Below are positions 30,321 to 38,500 of a DNA stretch of 43,589 nt, one piece after another. How positions within the stretch are numbered: the stretch's first letter is position 1; each line of letters opens with the position of its first letter. The DNA is from Acuticoccus mangrovi (lineage in GTDB: Bacteria; Pseudomonadota; Alphaproteobacteria; Rhizobiales; Amorphaceae): NCBI RefSeq assembly GCF_016411865.1, contig NZ_JAEKJA010000032.1, positions 1 to 43,589 of the forward strand, read 5' to 3'. Below the pieces are notes generated by a model, which searched no databases, was not told the DNA's origin, and saw nothing but the letters and a program-made list of their open reading frames with translations. The position numbers were made by a program, and so were the translations under genes.

Positions 30321-31580
30321 ATGGCGGCAACCTCGAACGACAGAGGGGGCGCCCGCGCCCTGGTGGTGGGATCGGGAGGGCGCGAGCACGCGCTCGCGGC
30401 GGCGCTGCACGCCTCGCCCTCGGTGGGGCACGTCGCCTTCGCCGGCGGTCCCAACGCGGGGATGACCCGCTTCTGCGAGGCGATCGACCCCGCCGCCGTC
30501 GGCACGGCCGAGGGGTTCGACCTCGTGGTGATCGGTCCCGAAGCGCCGCTCGCCGACGGGCTCGCCGACCGCCTGCGGGCGGCGGGGCGCACCGTGTTCG
30601 GCCCCGGCGCCGCGGCGGCGCGCCTCGAAGCCTCCAAGGCCTTCACCAAGGAGATCTGCGCCGAGGTGGGCGCTCCCACCGCCAAGGCCGCCATCTGCAG
30701 CTCCAAAGCGGAAGCGCTCGCCGCGCTGCACCGCATGGGCGCCCCGGTGGTCGTCAAGGCCGACGGTCTCGCCGCCGGCAAGGGCGTCGTCGTCGCCGAG
30801 ACGATGGACGCCGCCGAGCGCGCCGTCGCCGAGTGCTTCGAGGGCGCCTTCGGCGAGGCGGGCAGCCTCGTGGTGCTGGAAGAGCGGCTCGAGGGTCCCG
30901 AGGTGAGCCTCTTCGTGCTGAGCGACGGAGAGACCGTGCGCCCGCTCGCGAGCGCCCGCGACTACAAGCGCGCCTTCGACGGCAACGCGGGCCCCAACAC
31001 CGGCGGGATGGGTGCCGTGTCGCCCGCCCCCGGCTTCCGGCCCGACGAGGAGGCGGCGGCGATGGCGCAGATCGTGCGCCCGAGCCTTGCCGCCCTCACC
31101 CGCCGCGGCGCCCCGTTCGTGGGCGTGCTCTATGCCGGGCTGATGCTGACGCGCGAGGGACCCAAGCTCATCGAGTACAACGTCCGCTTCGGCGATCCGG
31201 AGTGTCAGGTGATCTTCCCCCGCCTCACCAGCGACGCCTATACGCTGCTCCACGCCACCGCCGCCGGCCGCCTCGCCGACGCCCCGCTCACGATGAGCGC
31301 GCAGACCGCCCTCGGCGTCGTGGTGGCCGCCGCCGGCTATCCGGGACCGGTCGAAAAGGGCGAGGTGATCGCGGGTCTCGACGCGGTGGAGGCCGCCGGC
31401 GCCCGCGTCTACCACGCCGGCACCCGACCCGACGGCGCCCGCGTGCTCTCCAACGGTGGTCGCGTGCTGACGGTGGTCGCGACGGGCGAGGACCCCGCCA
31501 CCGCCCGCGACAGCGTCTACGCCGCCCTCACCCATCTCGACTGGCCGGGCGGCCGCATGCGGCACGACATCGGCGCCTGA
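30321..31580 (+). CDS. purD: Phosphoribosylamine-glycine ligase
   Basis: A 419-residue ATP-grasp enzyme that joins phosphoribosylamine and glycine in purine synthesis. The N-terminal VVGSGGREHALA (residues about 12-23) and KAFTKEICAEVGAPTA segments are typical. NAGPNTGGMGAVSP (about 223-236) and EYNVRFGDPECQ (about 286-297) hold the catalytic and Mg2+-binding residues. The length is normal for the family. The start at 30321 has GGAAGGTGAG upstream; a GTG at 30306 lies inside that Shine-Dalgarno and is rejected. No other purine genes are adjacent. It converges on the sodium channel gene with a 36-base gap. Confidence 0.96.
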   Translation: MAATSNDRGGARALVVGSGGREHALAAALHASPSVGHVAFAGGPNAGMTRFCEAIDPAAVGTAEGFDLVVIGPEAPLADGLADRLRAAGRTVFGPGAAAARLEASKAFTKEICAEVGAPTAKAAICSSKAEALAALHRMGAPVVVKADGLAAGKGVVVAETMDAAERAVAECFEGAFGEAGSLVVLEERLEGPEVSLFVLSDGETVRPLASARDYKRAFDGNAGPNTGGMGAVSPAPGFRPDEEAAAMAQIVRPSLAALTRRGAPFVGVLYAGLMLTREGPKLIEYNVRFGDPECQVIFPRLTSDAYTLLHATAAGRLADAPLTMSAQTALGVVVAAAGYPGPVEKGEVIAGLDAVEAAGARVYHAGTRPDGARVLSNGGRVLTVVATGEDPATARDSVYAALTHLDWPGGRMRHDIGA

Positions 31581-31616
31581 GGCAGGGCGAGGCGCGGCGG
31601 GACGGGCGCACGCGGC

Positions 31617-32414
31617 TCAGGCCGCGCGCTGCCGCTCCACGGTACGGCGCAGCTCCTCGACCTCCACCTTCAGCTCGGCGAGCGCGGCGACGATCGCGTG
31701 GCTCTCCTCCGCGACGTCGGGCGCCTCGACCTCCTCGGCCACGGTCTCCTGCATCGCCGACACCACCACGCCGATGAAGAGGTTGAGCACCACGAAGGCG
31801 GTGAGGAGAATGAAGGGCACGAAGAACACGAAGGCGTAGGGCACCACCTCCATCACCGGCCGGGCGATGCCCATCGACCAGGATTCCAGCGTCATCACCT
31901 GGAACAGCGTATAGGCCGAGCGCCCGAGGGTGCCGAACCATTCGGGAAAGGCGGGCCCGAACAGCTCCGTCGCCATCACCGCCGAGATGTAGAAGACGAG
32001 GCCGAGCAGGGCGACGATCGACCCCATCCCCGGCAGCGCCGCGATGAGCCCCACCACCACGCGGCGCAGCGAGGGCACCATCGACACCAGCCGCAGCACG
32101 CGCAGGATGCGCAGCGCCCGCAGGACCTGGAACGGCCCGCTCGCCGGCACCAGAGCGATGGCCACGATGGCGAAATCGAAGAGGCTCCACGCATCGCGGA
32201 AGAAGCGCAGCCGGTGGACGTAGAGGCGCACGCCGATCTCGACCACGAACACCATGAGCACGATGCGGTCGAGAGCGAGGAGGAGCGGACCGACCCGCCC
32301 CATCACCGCCTCGCTCGTCTCGAGCCCCAGCGTGGCGGCGTTGAGCACGATGATCGCGGTGATCGCCGTCTCCCACCCGCGCGACGCGATCAACCCGGCG
32401 AGACGCTCACGCAT
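31617..32414 (-). CDS. Bacterial voltage-gated sodium channel (BacNav)
   Basis: A 265-residue ion channel subunit with six membrane segments, expected to form homotetramers. S4 (about residues 97-118) has Arg at every third position: R99, R102, R105 and R108, with RR at 117-118. The selectivity filter TLESWSM is at 175-181; the same filter occurs in the structurally known channel NavAb, and TLESW is diagnostic of sodium-selective BacNav channels. S6 ends in LNLFIGVVVSAM and leads to an acidic neck and a C-terminal coiled coil (about 238-263) that assembles the tetramer. The start at 32414 has GAGGGAGAG upstream. The 143 bases upstream of it hold no clear promoter. Confidence 0.93.
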   Translation of the reverse strand: MRERLAGLIASRGWETAITAIIVLNAATLGLETSEAVMGRVGPLLLALDRIVLMVFVVEIGVRLYVHRLRFFRDAWSLFDFAIVAIALVPASGPFQVLRALRILRVLRLVSMVPSLRRVVVGLIAALPGMGSIVALLGLVFYISAVMATELFGPAFPEWFGTLGRSAYTLFQVMTLESWSMGIARPVMEVVPYAFVFFVPFILLTAFVVLNLFIGVVVSAMQETVAEEVEAPDVAEESHAIVAALAELKVEVEELRRTVERQRAA

Positions 32415-32557
32415 CTTCTCTCCCTCTGGCAGGACGAACCGGAGGCCATATGGGTCCCAGTCGCCGGCGCGCAACGCGGCACGCCGACACCGTTGCGGGA
32501 TCCATTCCGGGAAAGCGCTGGCGGCTCTCCGCCCGCAATGCCCGCAAAGACGAGGAT

Positions 32558-33556
32558 CTAGGCGAGGTCCACCACCACGCGGCCGCGCACCTTGCCGGCG
32601 AGGATGTCCTTGCCGAGGGCGGGCAGATCCTCGAGGCTCGCGGGCACGATCATCGTCTCGAGGAGGTCGAGGGGCAGGTCGGTCGCCACCCGCTGCCATG
32701 CGGTGAGGCGCGCCTCGCGCGGCTGCATCACCGAATCGATGCCGAGGAGGTTCACCCCGCGCAGCAGGAAGGGCACCACGGTCGCTCCCTCCATCACCGC
32801 CCCGCCGGCGAGCCCGACGGCGGCCACCGAGCCGCCGTAGCCGATCAGCGTCAGGACGTGGGAGAGCATCGCTCCGCCCACCGCGTCGACGGCGCCGGCA
32901 TAGGTCTCGCGGCCGAGCGGGCGAGTCGGCGCGTCGGCGAGATCGGCGCGCGGCACGATGGCGGTGGCCCCGAGCGCCTTCAGATAGTCGGCCTGTTCCG
33001 GCCGGCCGGTGACCGCGGCGACCTCGTAGCCGAGCTTGCCGAGGATCGCGGTGGCGACCGAGCCGACGCCGCCCGAAGCGCCGGTGACGAGCACCGGCCG
33101 GCCGCCGGGGGCGAGGCCGTGCTTTTCGAGCGCGACCACCGCCAGCATGGCGGTGAGGCCGGCGGTGCCGACCGCCATCGCCTGCCGAGCGGTGAGGCCC
33201 TCGGGCAGCGGCACCAGCCACTCGCCCTTGACGCGCGCCCGCTCCGCATAGCCGCCCCACCAGACCTCGCCGACGCGCCAGCCGGTGAGCAGCACCGCAT
33301 CGCCCACCTCGTAGCGGGGATCGTCCGAGGCGGTGACGGTGCCGGCGAAGTCGATGCCCGGCACGTGCGGATAGGTGCGCACCAGCCCGCCACCGCCGGT
33401 GAGGCAGAGGCCGTCCTTGTAGTTCAGCGTGGTGTGCGAGACCGCGACCTCCACCATCTGGTCGCCCGGCTCGCCCTTCGGCAGGCGGTCGGGGTCGATC
33501 GTCTCGACGGCCGCGGTCACGCCCGCGTCGGTCTTGTCGACGACAAGTGCTTTCAT
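32558..33556 (-). CDS. acuI: AcuI-type acrylyl-CoA reductase / YhdH family quinone oxidoreductase
   Basis: A 332-residue MDR-superfamily reductase of the AcuI/YhdH group, which reduces acryloyl-CoA to propionyl-CoA with NADPH. Segments seen are the N-terminal catalytic domain with TLNYKDGLCLTG (about 42-53) and PGIDFAGTV, and the nucleotide motif VLVTGASGGVGSVA (about 148-161). The VTGRPEQADYLKALGA loop follows the Rossmann strand, as in NADPH-specific members, and there are no zinc ligands. In marine alphaproteobacteria acuI clears acrylate made from DMSP, but no ddd or dmd gene is present here, so a general role is as likely. It lies 70 bases downstream of the GbsR-type gene on the same strand. 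Confidence 0.9.
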   Translation of the reverse strand: MKALVVDKTDAGVTAAVETIDPDRLPKGEPGDQMVEVAVSHTTLNYKDGLCLTGGGGLVRTYPHVPGIDFAGTVTASDDPRYEVGDAVLLTGWRVGEVWWGGYAERARVKGEWLVPLPEGLTARQAMAVGTAGLTAMLAVVALEKHGLAPGGRPVLVTGASGGVGSVATAILGKLGYEVAAVTGRPEQADYLKALGATAIVPRADLADAPTRPLGRETYAGAVDAVGGAMLSHVLTLIGYGGSVAAVGLAGGAVMEGATVVPFLLRGVNLLGIDSVMQPREARLTAWQRVATDLPLDLLETMIVPASLEDLPALGKDILAGKVRGRVVVDLA

Positions 33557-33626
33557 GGTGGATCTCCCTCGTACCCGGTCACGGAGCGGCGTCGCCCCGG
33601 AGTGCGTTCGCCCCGTAGTGCGGATA

Positions 33627-34232
33627 TCAAATCTCGTCGCCCGCGTCGTCCTCCTCGTCCGCCGTCGCGCCGCCGCGCTTGCGCCGCCGCGACAGGGGCA
33701 GGATGTTGCCGGCCTTGCCGACGATCTCCTGCACCTTGGCGCCCAGCGACAGGAGCTGAACGAGACGCTCGGTCTCGAGCCGGGTCATGTCGTCGTACCA
33801 GCCGGTGAGGAGCTCGATGAGCTGGGTCAGCTCCTCGATGCGCTGACGCGCATAGGCGTCCTCCTCGCCGGTGGGACTCGTCATCTGCAATTCGCGCAGC
33901 TTCGACAGGGTCGGGTCGATCTCCCGCCGCTTACGCTCCTCCACCAGCGTACGCACGATGTCCCAGAGGTCGCCGGGCGTGGTGAAATATTCTCGCCGGT
34001 CCCCCGGGAAATGCTTGAGGCGGACGAGCTTCCACGCCTGCAGCTCCTTGAGCCCCATCGACACGTTGGAGCGGGAAAAGCCGAGGTGGTCGGTGATCTC
34101 CTCCGCATTGAGCGGACGTTCGGTGACGAACAGCAGCGCGTAGATCTGGCCGACGGTGCGGTTGATGCCCCAGCGCGAGCCCATCTCGCCGAAATGCAGA
34201 ACGAACTCTTCTTGGAGGGGGGGAAGGTTCAC
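33627..34232 (-). CDS. GbsR/MarR family transcriptional regulator
   Basis: A 201-residue winged-helix regulator of the GbsR group. The helix-turn-helix lies at about residues 40-75 (NAEEITDHLGFSRSNVSMGLKELQAWKLV), followed by a wing with FPGDRREYF. A long helical dimerisation region covers about 85-165, and the tail is acidic after a basic RRRKR patch. GbsR-type proteins repress osmoprotectant or choline genes in some bacteria; the ligand here is unknown. The start is GTG at 34232 with CGGGAG upstream. A direct repeat upstream (34285-34301) may be its own operator. AcuI is encoded downstream, so it could control that gene. Confidence 0.9.
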   Translation of the reverse strand: MNLPPLQEEFVLHFGEMGSRWGINRTVGQIYALLFVTERPLNAEEITDHLGFSRSNVSMGLKELQAWKLVRLKHFPGDRREYFTTPGDLWDIVRTLVEERKRREIDPTLSKLRELQMTSPTGEEDAYARQRIEELTQLIELLTGWYDDMTRLETERLVQLLSLGAKVQEIVGKAGNILPLSRRRKRGGATADEEDDAGDEI

Positions 34233-34284
34233 GCGCGCTCCCGAAAGTGGGGCGCCAGGCGCGGGAGGCCCGGCACGACTCCGT

Positions 34285-34301
34285 CATGCTAGCGCATGCT
34301 A
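34285..34301. promoter_or_regulatory. Direct repeat CATGCTA upstream of the regulator gene
   Basis: CATGCTA is at 34285-34291 and again at 34295-34301, a 10-base period close to one helical turn. It lies 52 bases before the GTG of the GbsR-type gene (minus strand), in a promoter-compatible position. Confidence 0.3.
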
Positions 34302-34404
34302 CGCGCAAATGTGCCCAAGAATTGGCGATGGGTGCCATGCGCGGCCGCACACCGGCGGGCCGGCCGCCCCGGGGGGCGGATCGGCCTGCCGAGCGCAGCG
34401 CGTC

Positions 34405-35415
34405 CTACTTGTAGCCGACCTCGTTGTAGATCTTCTGCGCGAGGTCCGTGCGGGTCGAGAACGCGTCGACGGGCAGCTCGTCGCGGCGGAAGTCACCGAG
34501 GCCGATCACCACCTCCGACGGCTCGACGCCCTCGACCACCGGAAACTCGTTGTTGCCGTTGGCGATCATCTGCTGCGCTTCCGGCGTCAGGAGATATTCG
34601 ATGAAGGCGCGCGCGTTGTCCGGGTTGGGCGAATACTTGGCGAGGCCGGCGGCGGAGATGTTGATGTGGGTGCCCGTCGTCTCCTGGTTGGGGAACACCA
34701 CGCCGATCGTCTCGATCCCGTCGGTCAGCCCCGACACCTCCGACTGGAGGCCGCGAGCGTAGTAGTAGTGGTTGGCGACGGCGATGTCGCACTCGCCGGA
34801 GATCAGGCCGCGGAGCTGGTCGGTGTCGCCGCCCTGCGGCTCACGGGCGAAGTTGTCCTTCACCCCGGCGACCCAGGCGCGGGCGGCCTCCTCGCCGTCG
34901 TGGGCGATGATCGAGCCGAGCAGCGACAGCATGTAGGGGTTGGAGCCGGAGCGGGTGCAGATCATGCCCTTGTACTTCGGGTCGGCGAGATCCTCGTAGG
35001 TTTGGGGCGGCTCGGTGACGTCGTTCTTGTCGAAGAAGATCAGGCGGGCGCGGGTGCTGATGCCGATCCAGTGGTCGTTGTCGGCATGGAGGTTGGCGGG
35101 CACCGTCGCGTCGACCTTGTCGGAGCCGATGGGCTGGAGGAGGTCGGCGGCATCGGCCCGGCCGATCCGGCTGGCATCGACGGTAATGAACACGTCCGCC
35201 GCGCCGAGCTCGCCTTCGGAGCGCATCCGCTCGATCAGAACGTCGGCGTTGTCCTCGATCCGGTTGACCGTGATGCCGGTGGCATCCTCGAAGTTCGAAT
35301 AGAGCGCATCGTCGGTGTCGTAGTGGCGGGACGAATAGATGTTGACCTCGCCCGCAGCGAACGCCGGTGTGGCCAGCGCCAGTAGAGCAACGGTGGAAAC
35401 CACGCTTCGGATCAT
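34405..35415 (-). CDS. Fe(3+) ABC transporter substrate-binding protein, FbpA type
   Basis: A 336-residue periplasmic binding protein. The signal peptide is MIRSVVSTVALLALATPAFA, cut after about residue 20. The mature protein starts with GEVNIYSSRHYDTDD, typical of FbpA/FutA/AfuA ferric-binding proteins, with the probable iron-binding His/Tyr residues in SSRHYDTDD and the NHYYYARG Tyr cluster at about 205-212. The length is normal. No permease or ATPase gene is next to it, so it must pair with a transporter encoded elsewhere. The 144-base upstream gap contains a 14-base palindrome and an AT-rich patch, but no clear Fur, RirA or Irr box. Confidence 0.92.
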   Translation of the reverse strand: MIRSVVSTVALLALATPAFAAGEVNIYSSRHYDTDDALYSNFEDATGITVNRIEDNADVLIERMRSEGELGAADVFITVDASRIGRADAADLLQPIGSDKVDATVPANLHADNDHWIGISTRARLIFFDKNDVTEPPQTYEDLADPKYKGMICTRSGSNPYMLSLLGSIIAHDGEEAARAWVAGVKDNFAREPQGGDTDQLRGLISGECDIAVANHYYYARGLQSEVSGLTDGIETIGVVFPNQETTGTHINISAAGLAKYSPNPDNARAFIEYLLTPEAQQMIANGNNEFPVVEGVEPSEVVIGLGDFRRDELPVDAFSTRTDLAQKIYNEVGYK

Positions 35416-35478
35416 CGGGTTTGCTCCCCCTCTATTATGGTTTCGGAGCCCCTACCGTCTCGATCCCCTCAGGGTCAA

Positions 35479-35492
35479 TCGCCGATCGGCGA
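35479..35492. promoter_or_regulatory. 14-base perfect palindrome upstream of the iron-binding protein gene
   Basis: TCGCCGATCGGCGA is self-complementary and lies 63 bases before the ATG of the substrate-binding protein gene (minus strand). It may be an operator; it matches no iron-regulator box that I know. Confidence 0.25.
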
Positions 35493-35559
35493 AAGAGAAA
35501 TGATGAATTGACGCAGGCGCTTTAGATAGAATTACAAAAACTCAAACGCCAGGTCCTGA

Positions 35560-38500
35560 TTAATACTCCCGCTCGTAGTAGAGCCCGACCGTCGTTTCGT
35601 TGGTCAACGCCGCACCGCGGAACTTCAGCCCGCGGGCGATATCGATGTTGAGGGTCACGCCGGAGGACTCCGCGCCGGCCTGCACGCCGAGATAGACGTT
35701 GTCGGCGATGTAGCGTCCGGCGGCCACCGACGTGCTGCCGTCCTCGCCGGTGATGATCTCGAGATTGTCGAGACCGGAGAACACACGGACCTGCTCCATG
35801 ATCGACGGTCCGCTGCCGCTGCCGGCGAGCTCGGCCACGGCGGCGGCGAGCTGGGCCACCTGGAACACCGACAGGTCTTCGATGCTGCGGCCGAACAGGA
35901 GCTGGGCCAGCACCTCGTCCTGCGGGAGCACGGGATCGGACTCGAAGGTGATGTCCGGATTGTTGGCCGATCCGTCCACGATCACGCGGACGGTCACCGA
36001 GTTGGCGGTGGTCTCGGCGACGAGGTGGATCGTCGGGTTGAGGTCGCCGAGCAGCGTCGCCGAACCCTCGGTGAAGGTGACACGCTGACCGAGGATCAGC
36101 AGCCGTCCGCGCACGAGGTCGAAGCGGCCCACCGGGCTGATGTCGGAGATCGGACCGGTCAGCGTCATCTCGCCGCCGAGCTCGGCGTCGATGCCGCGGC
36201 CACGCACGAAGACGCGCCGGGGGGCCGAGATCTTCACGTCGAGGGTGAGGCCGGAGAAGCTGGCGTCGTTCGAATCCCGATCCCGATAGGGGCCGGCCTT
36301 GGCGCGCCACAGCGTTTCGAGGACCTTCGGCGAGGGGTTCACATAATGAACGTCGATGAGCGCGGCGCTTCCCGACAGGCGGGTCGGCACGTTGATTTCG
36401 GCCCGGTCCACGTCGACCGTCCCGCGCACCAGGGGACCGGCGAGGAGCGGGCCGCTGACCGTGAGGTCGCCGCTGAGAGTGACGGCGAAGAGCTCGCCGT
36501 CGGCGTAGCGCGCATTGCGGATGCGCACCGCAAGGTCCGCCGGGAAGCCGTTCGACAGGCCGACCCCGCCGGTGATCGACACCGTCCCCTCCCCGAGCGT
36601 CGCGCTCAAGGTGCGGATGTTGACGTGATCGCCGTCGAGGCTGATCCGCACGGTGCCGTTGGAGAGGGTAAGGTTGCTTCCCGGGTCGCGGAAGCCCACC
36701 CCGTCGGCCTGCACCTCGCCGTTGACGAGCGGGTTAGCGAGCGACCCCGTGACCCGCGCGTTGACGACGACGTCGCCCGTCACGCGGCCGCCCCGCTCGC
36801 GCAGGAAGTGGTCGGCGAGCGACAGCGGGGCCCGCGCCCGCGCCGTCACGTTGATGCCGCCGCCGGAGAGCGGCACCACGCCGCTCGCCGCCACGTCGAG
36901 CCCGGCGCCGGTGACGGAGGCGGCCTCGAGCCGCACCGTGTTGTTGGCGAGCCGGCCCGACGCGTTCGCCCTGAGGCCGCTGATGCCGGCGTCCGACAGC
37001 GCGCTGGCGGAGAGGCCGGCAACGTCGAGCTCGAAGGTCGCCGCCGGGTTGTCGATCGATCCCTGGGCCGCCGCGCGCCCCGCCAGCGTGCCCGAGAGGC
37101 CGAGGCCGGGGCTGAAGCCGTTGGCGACGGCGAGGGGGAAGGAGGTGATGTCCACCGTCACCCGCATCCGCTGGCCGACCCGGCCGGCCGCACGCACCGA
37201 GCCGCCGCCGAGCCGCACCACGGCCTCGGTGAGATCGACGGTGCCGCGGTCGAAGGTGCCGGAGGCGGTGAGGGAGGCCGGCGCGAAGCCCGCGTCGCGG
37301 ATGGCGTTGGCCGACACCGCCGGCGCGTCGAGACGGAAGGTCACGCTGGGGCGGGCGAGCGGCCCGGTCGCCGTCACGTCGCCCGACAGCGTGCCCGTCA
37401 CGCCGAGATCGGGCACGAAGGCGTTGGCGACGGCGAGCGGCAGACGGTCGAGCCGGGCGCGCACGTCGAGGCGGCGGCCGACGGTGCCGGAGGCCGTCAC
37501 CGTGCCCTCGCCGATCACCACCTGAGCGGTCGCGATCGTCGCCTCCTCGTCGGCGTAGCGGCCGGAGACGTTGGCGCGCAGCGGGGCGATGTTCGCCTGC
37601 CGCAGCATCGCCGCGGTGGCGCCGTCGACATTGAGCGAGAAGTCGGCCGCGGGATCGTCGAACGAGCCGGTCACGGTGGCCCGGCCCGACGCCGCGCCGC
37701 CGAGGCCCAGCGAGGGGTCGGCGACGTTCGCGAGGGCGAGCGGCAGCCCGTCCACGGTGATGTTGACGTCGAGCGTCTCGCCGATGGTGCCCGCGGCGGT
37801 GATGCGGCCGCCGGAAAGGTTGGTTTCGAAGCGCTGCAGCGTGCCGGAGCCGTCCGCATACTGGCCGGCCGCGGTGAGGCTCAGGGGGCGGATGCCGCTC
37901 CTTGCGAGCATCGCCGCCGTCACGCCCTCGGCCGAGAGGCGGGCGTCCACCGCCGGCTCGTCCCGCGTGCCCGACAGGGTGAGGTCGGCCGACACGGTGC
38001 CGCCGAGGCCGAGGTCGGGCCGCACGAGGTTGGCGATCGAGAGCGGCAGACGGTCGATGGTGGCCTTGAGATCCAGCGAGTCGCCGACGCTGCCGGCGAC
38101 CTTCACCGTGCCGTCGGCGACGCGAAGGGTGGTGTCGCCGATCGTCACGCGCACGCCCTCCACCGCCACCGTGGTGGGCGCGGTGAGGCGGGCGGCGAAG
38201 CCGTCGCGGGCGAGGTTGAACGTGTCGAGGCGGGCGGTGAAGCCATTCTCGGCGCGGGCGAGGCTGCCGGCGGCATCGAGCGTGCCGCTGCCGAGATCGG
38301 CGCTGACGGTGAGATTGGTGGTGTCGTTGTCGCGCCGGGCGCGCAGGCTCGCGGTGCGCACGTCGAAGCCCGCCACCTTGAGCGTGCGCACGTCCGCCGT
38401 GCCGTCGAGGGCGGGGATGTTGAACACGTCGTCGACGGCCATCGCGATGTTGGCGTAGCCGAGCTCCAGCCCGGCGGCCGCCACCTGCCGCGCTTCGGCA

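Noticed and set aside
35521-35545. TTTAGATAGAATTAC considered as an Irr-type iron box.
   Set aside because: Only partial half-site match and no proper symmetry.
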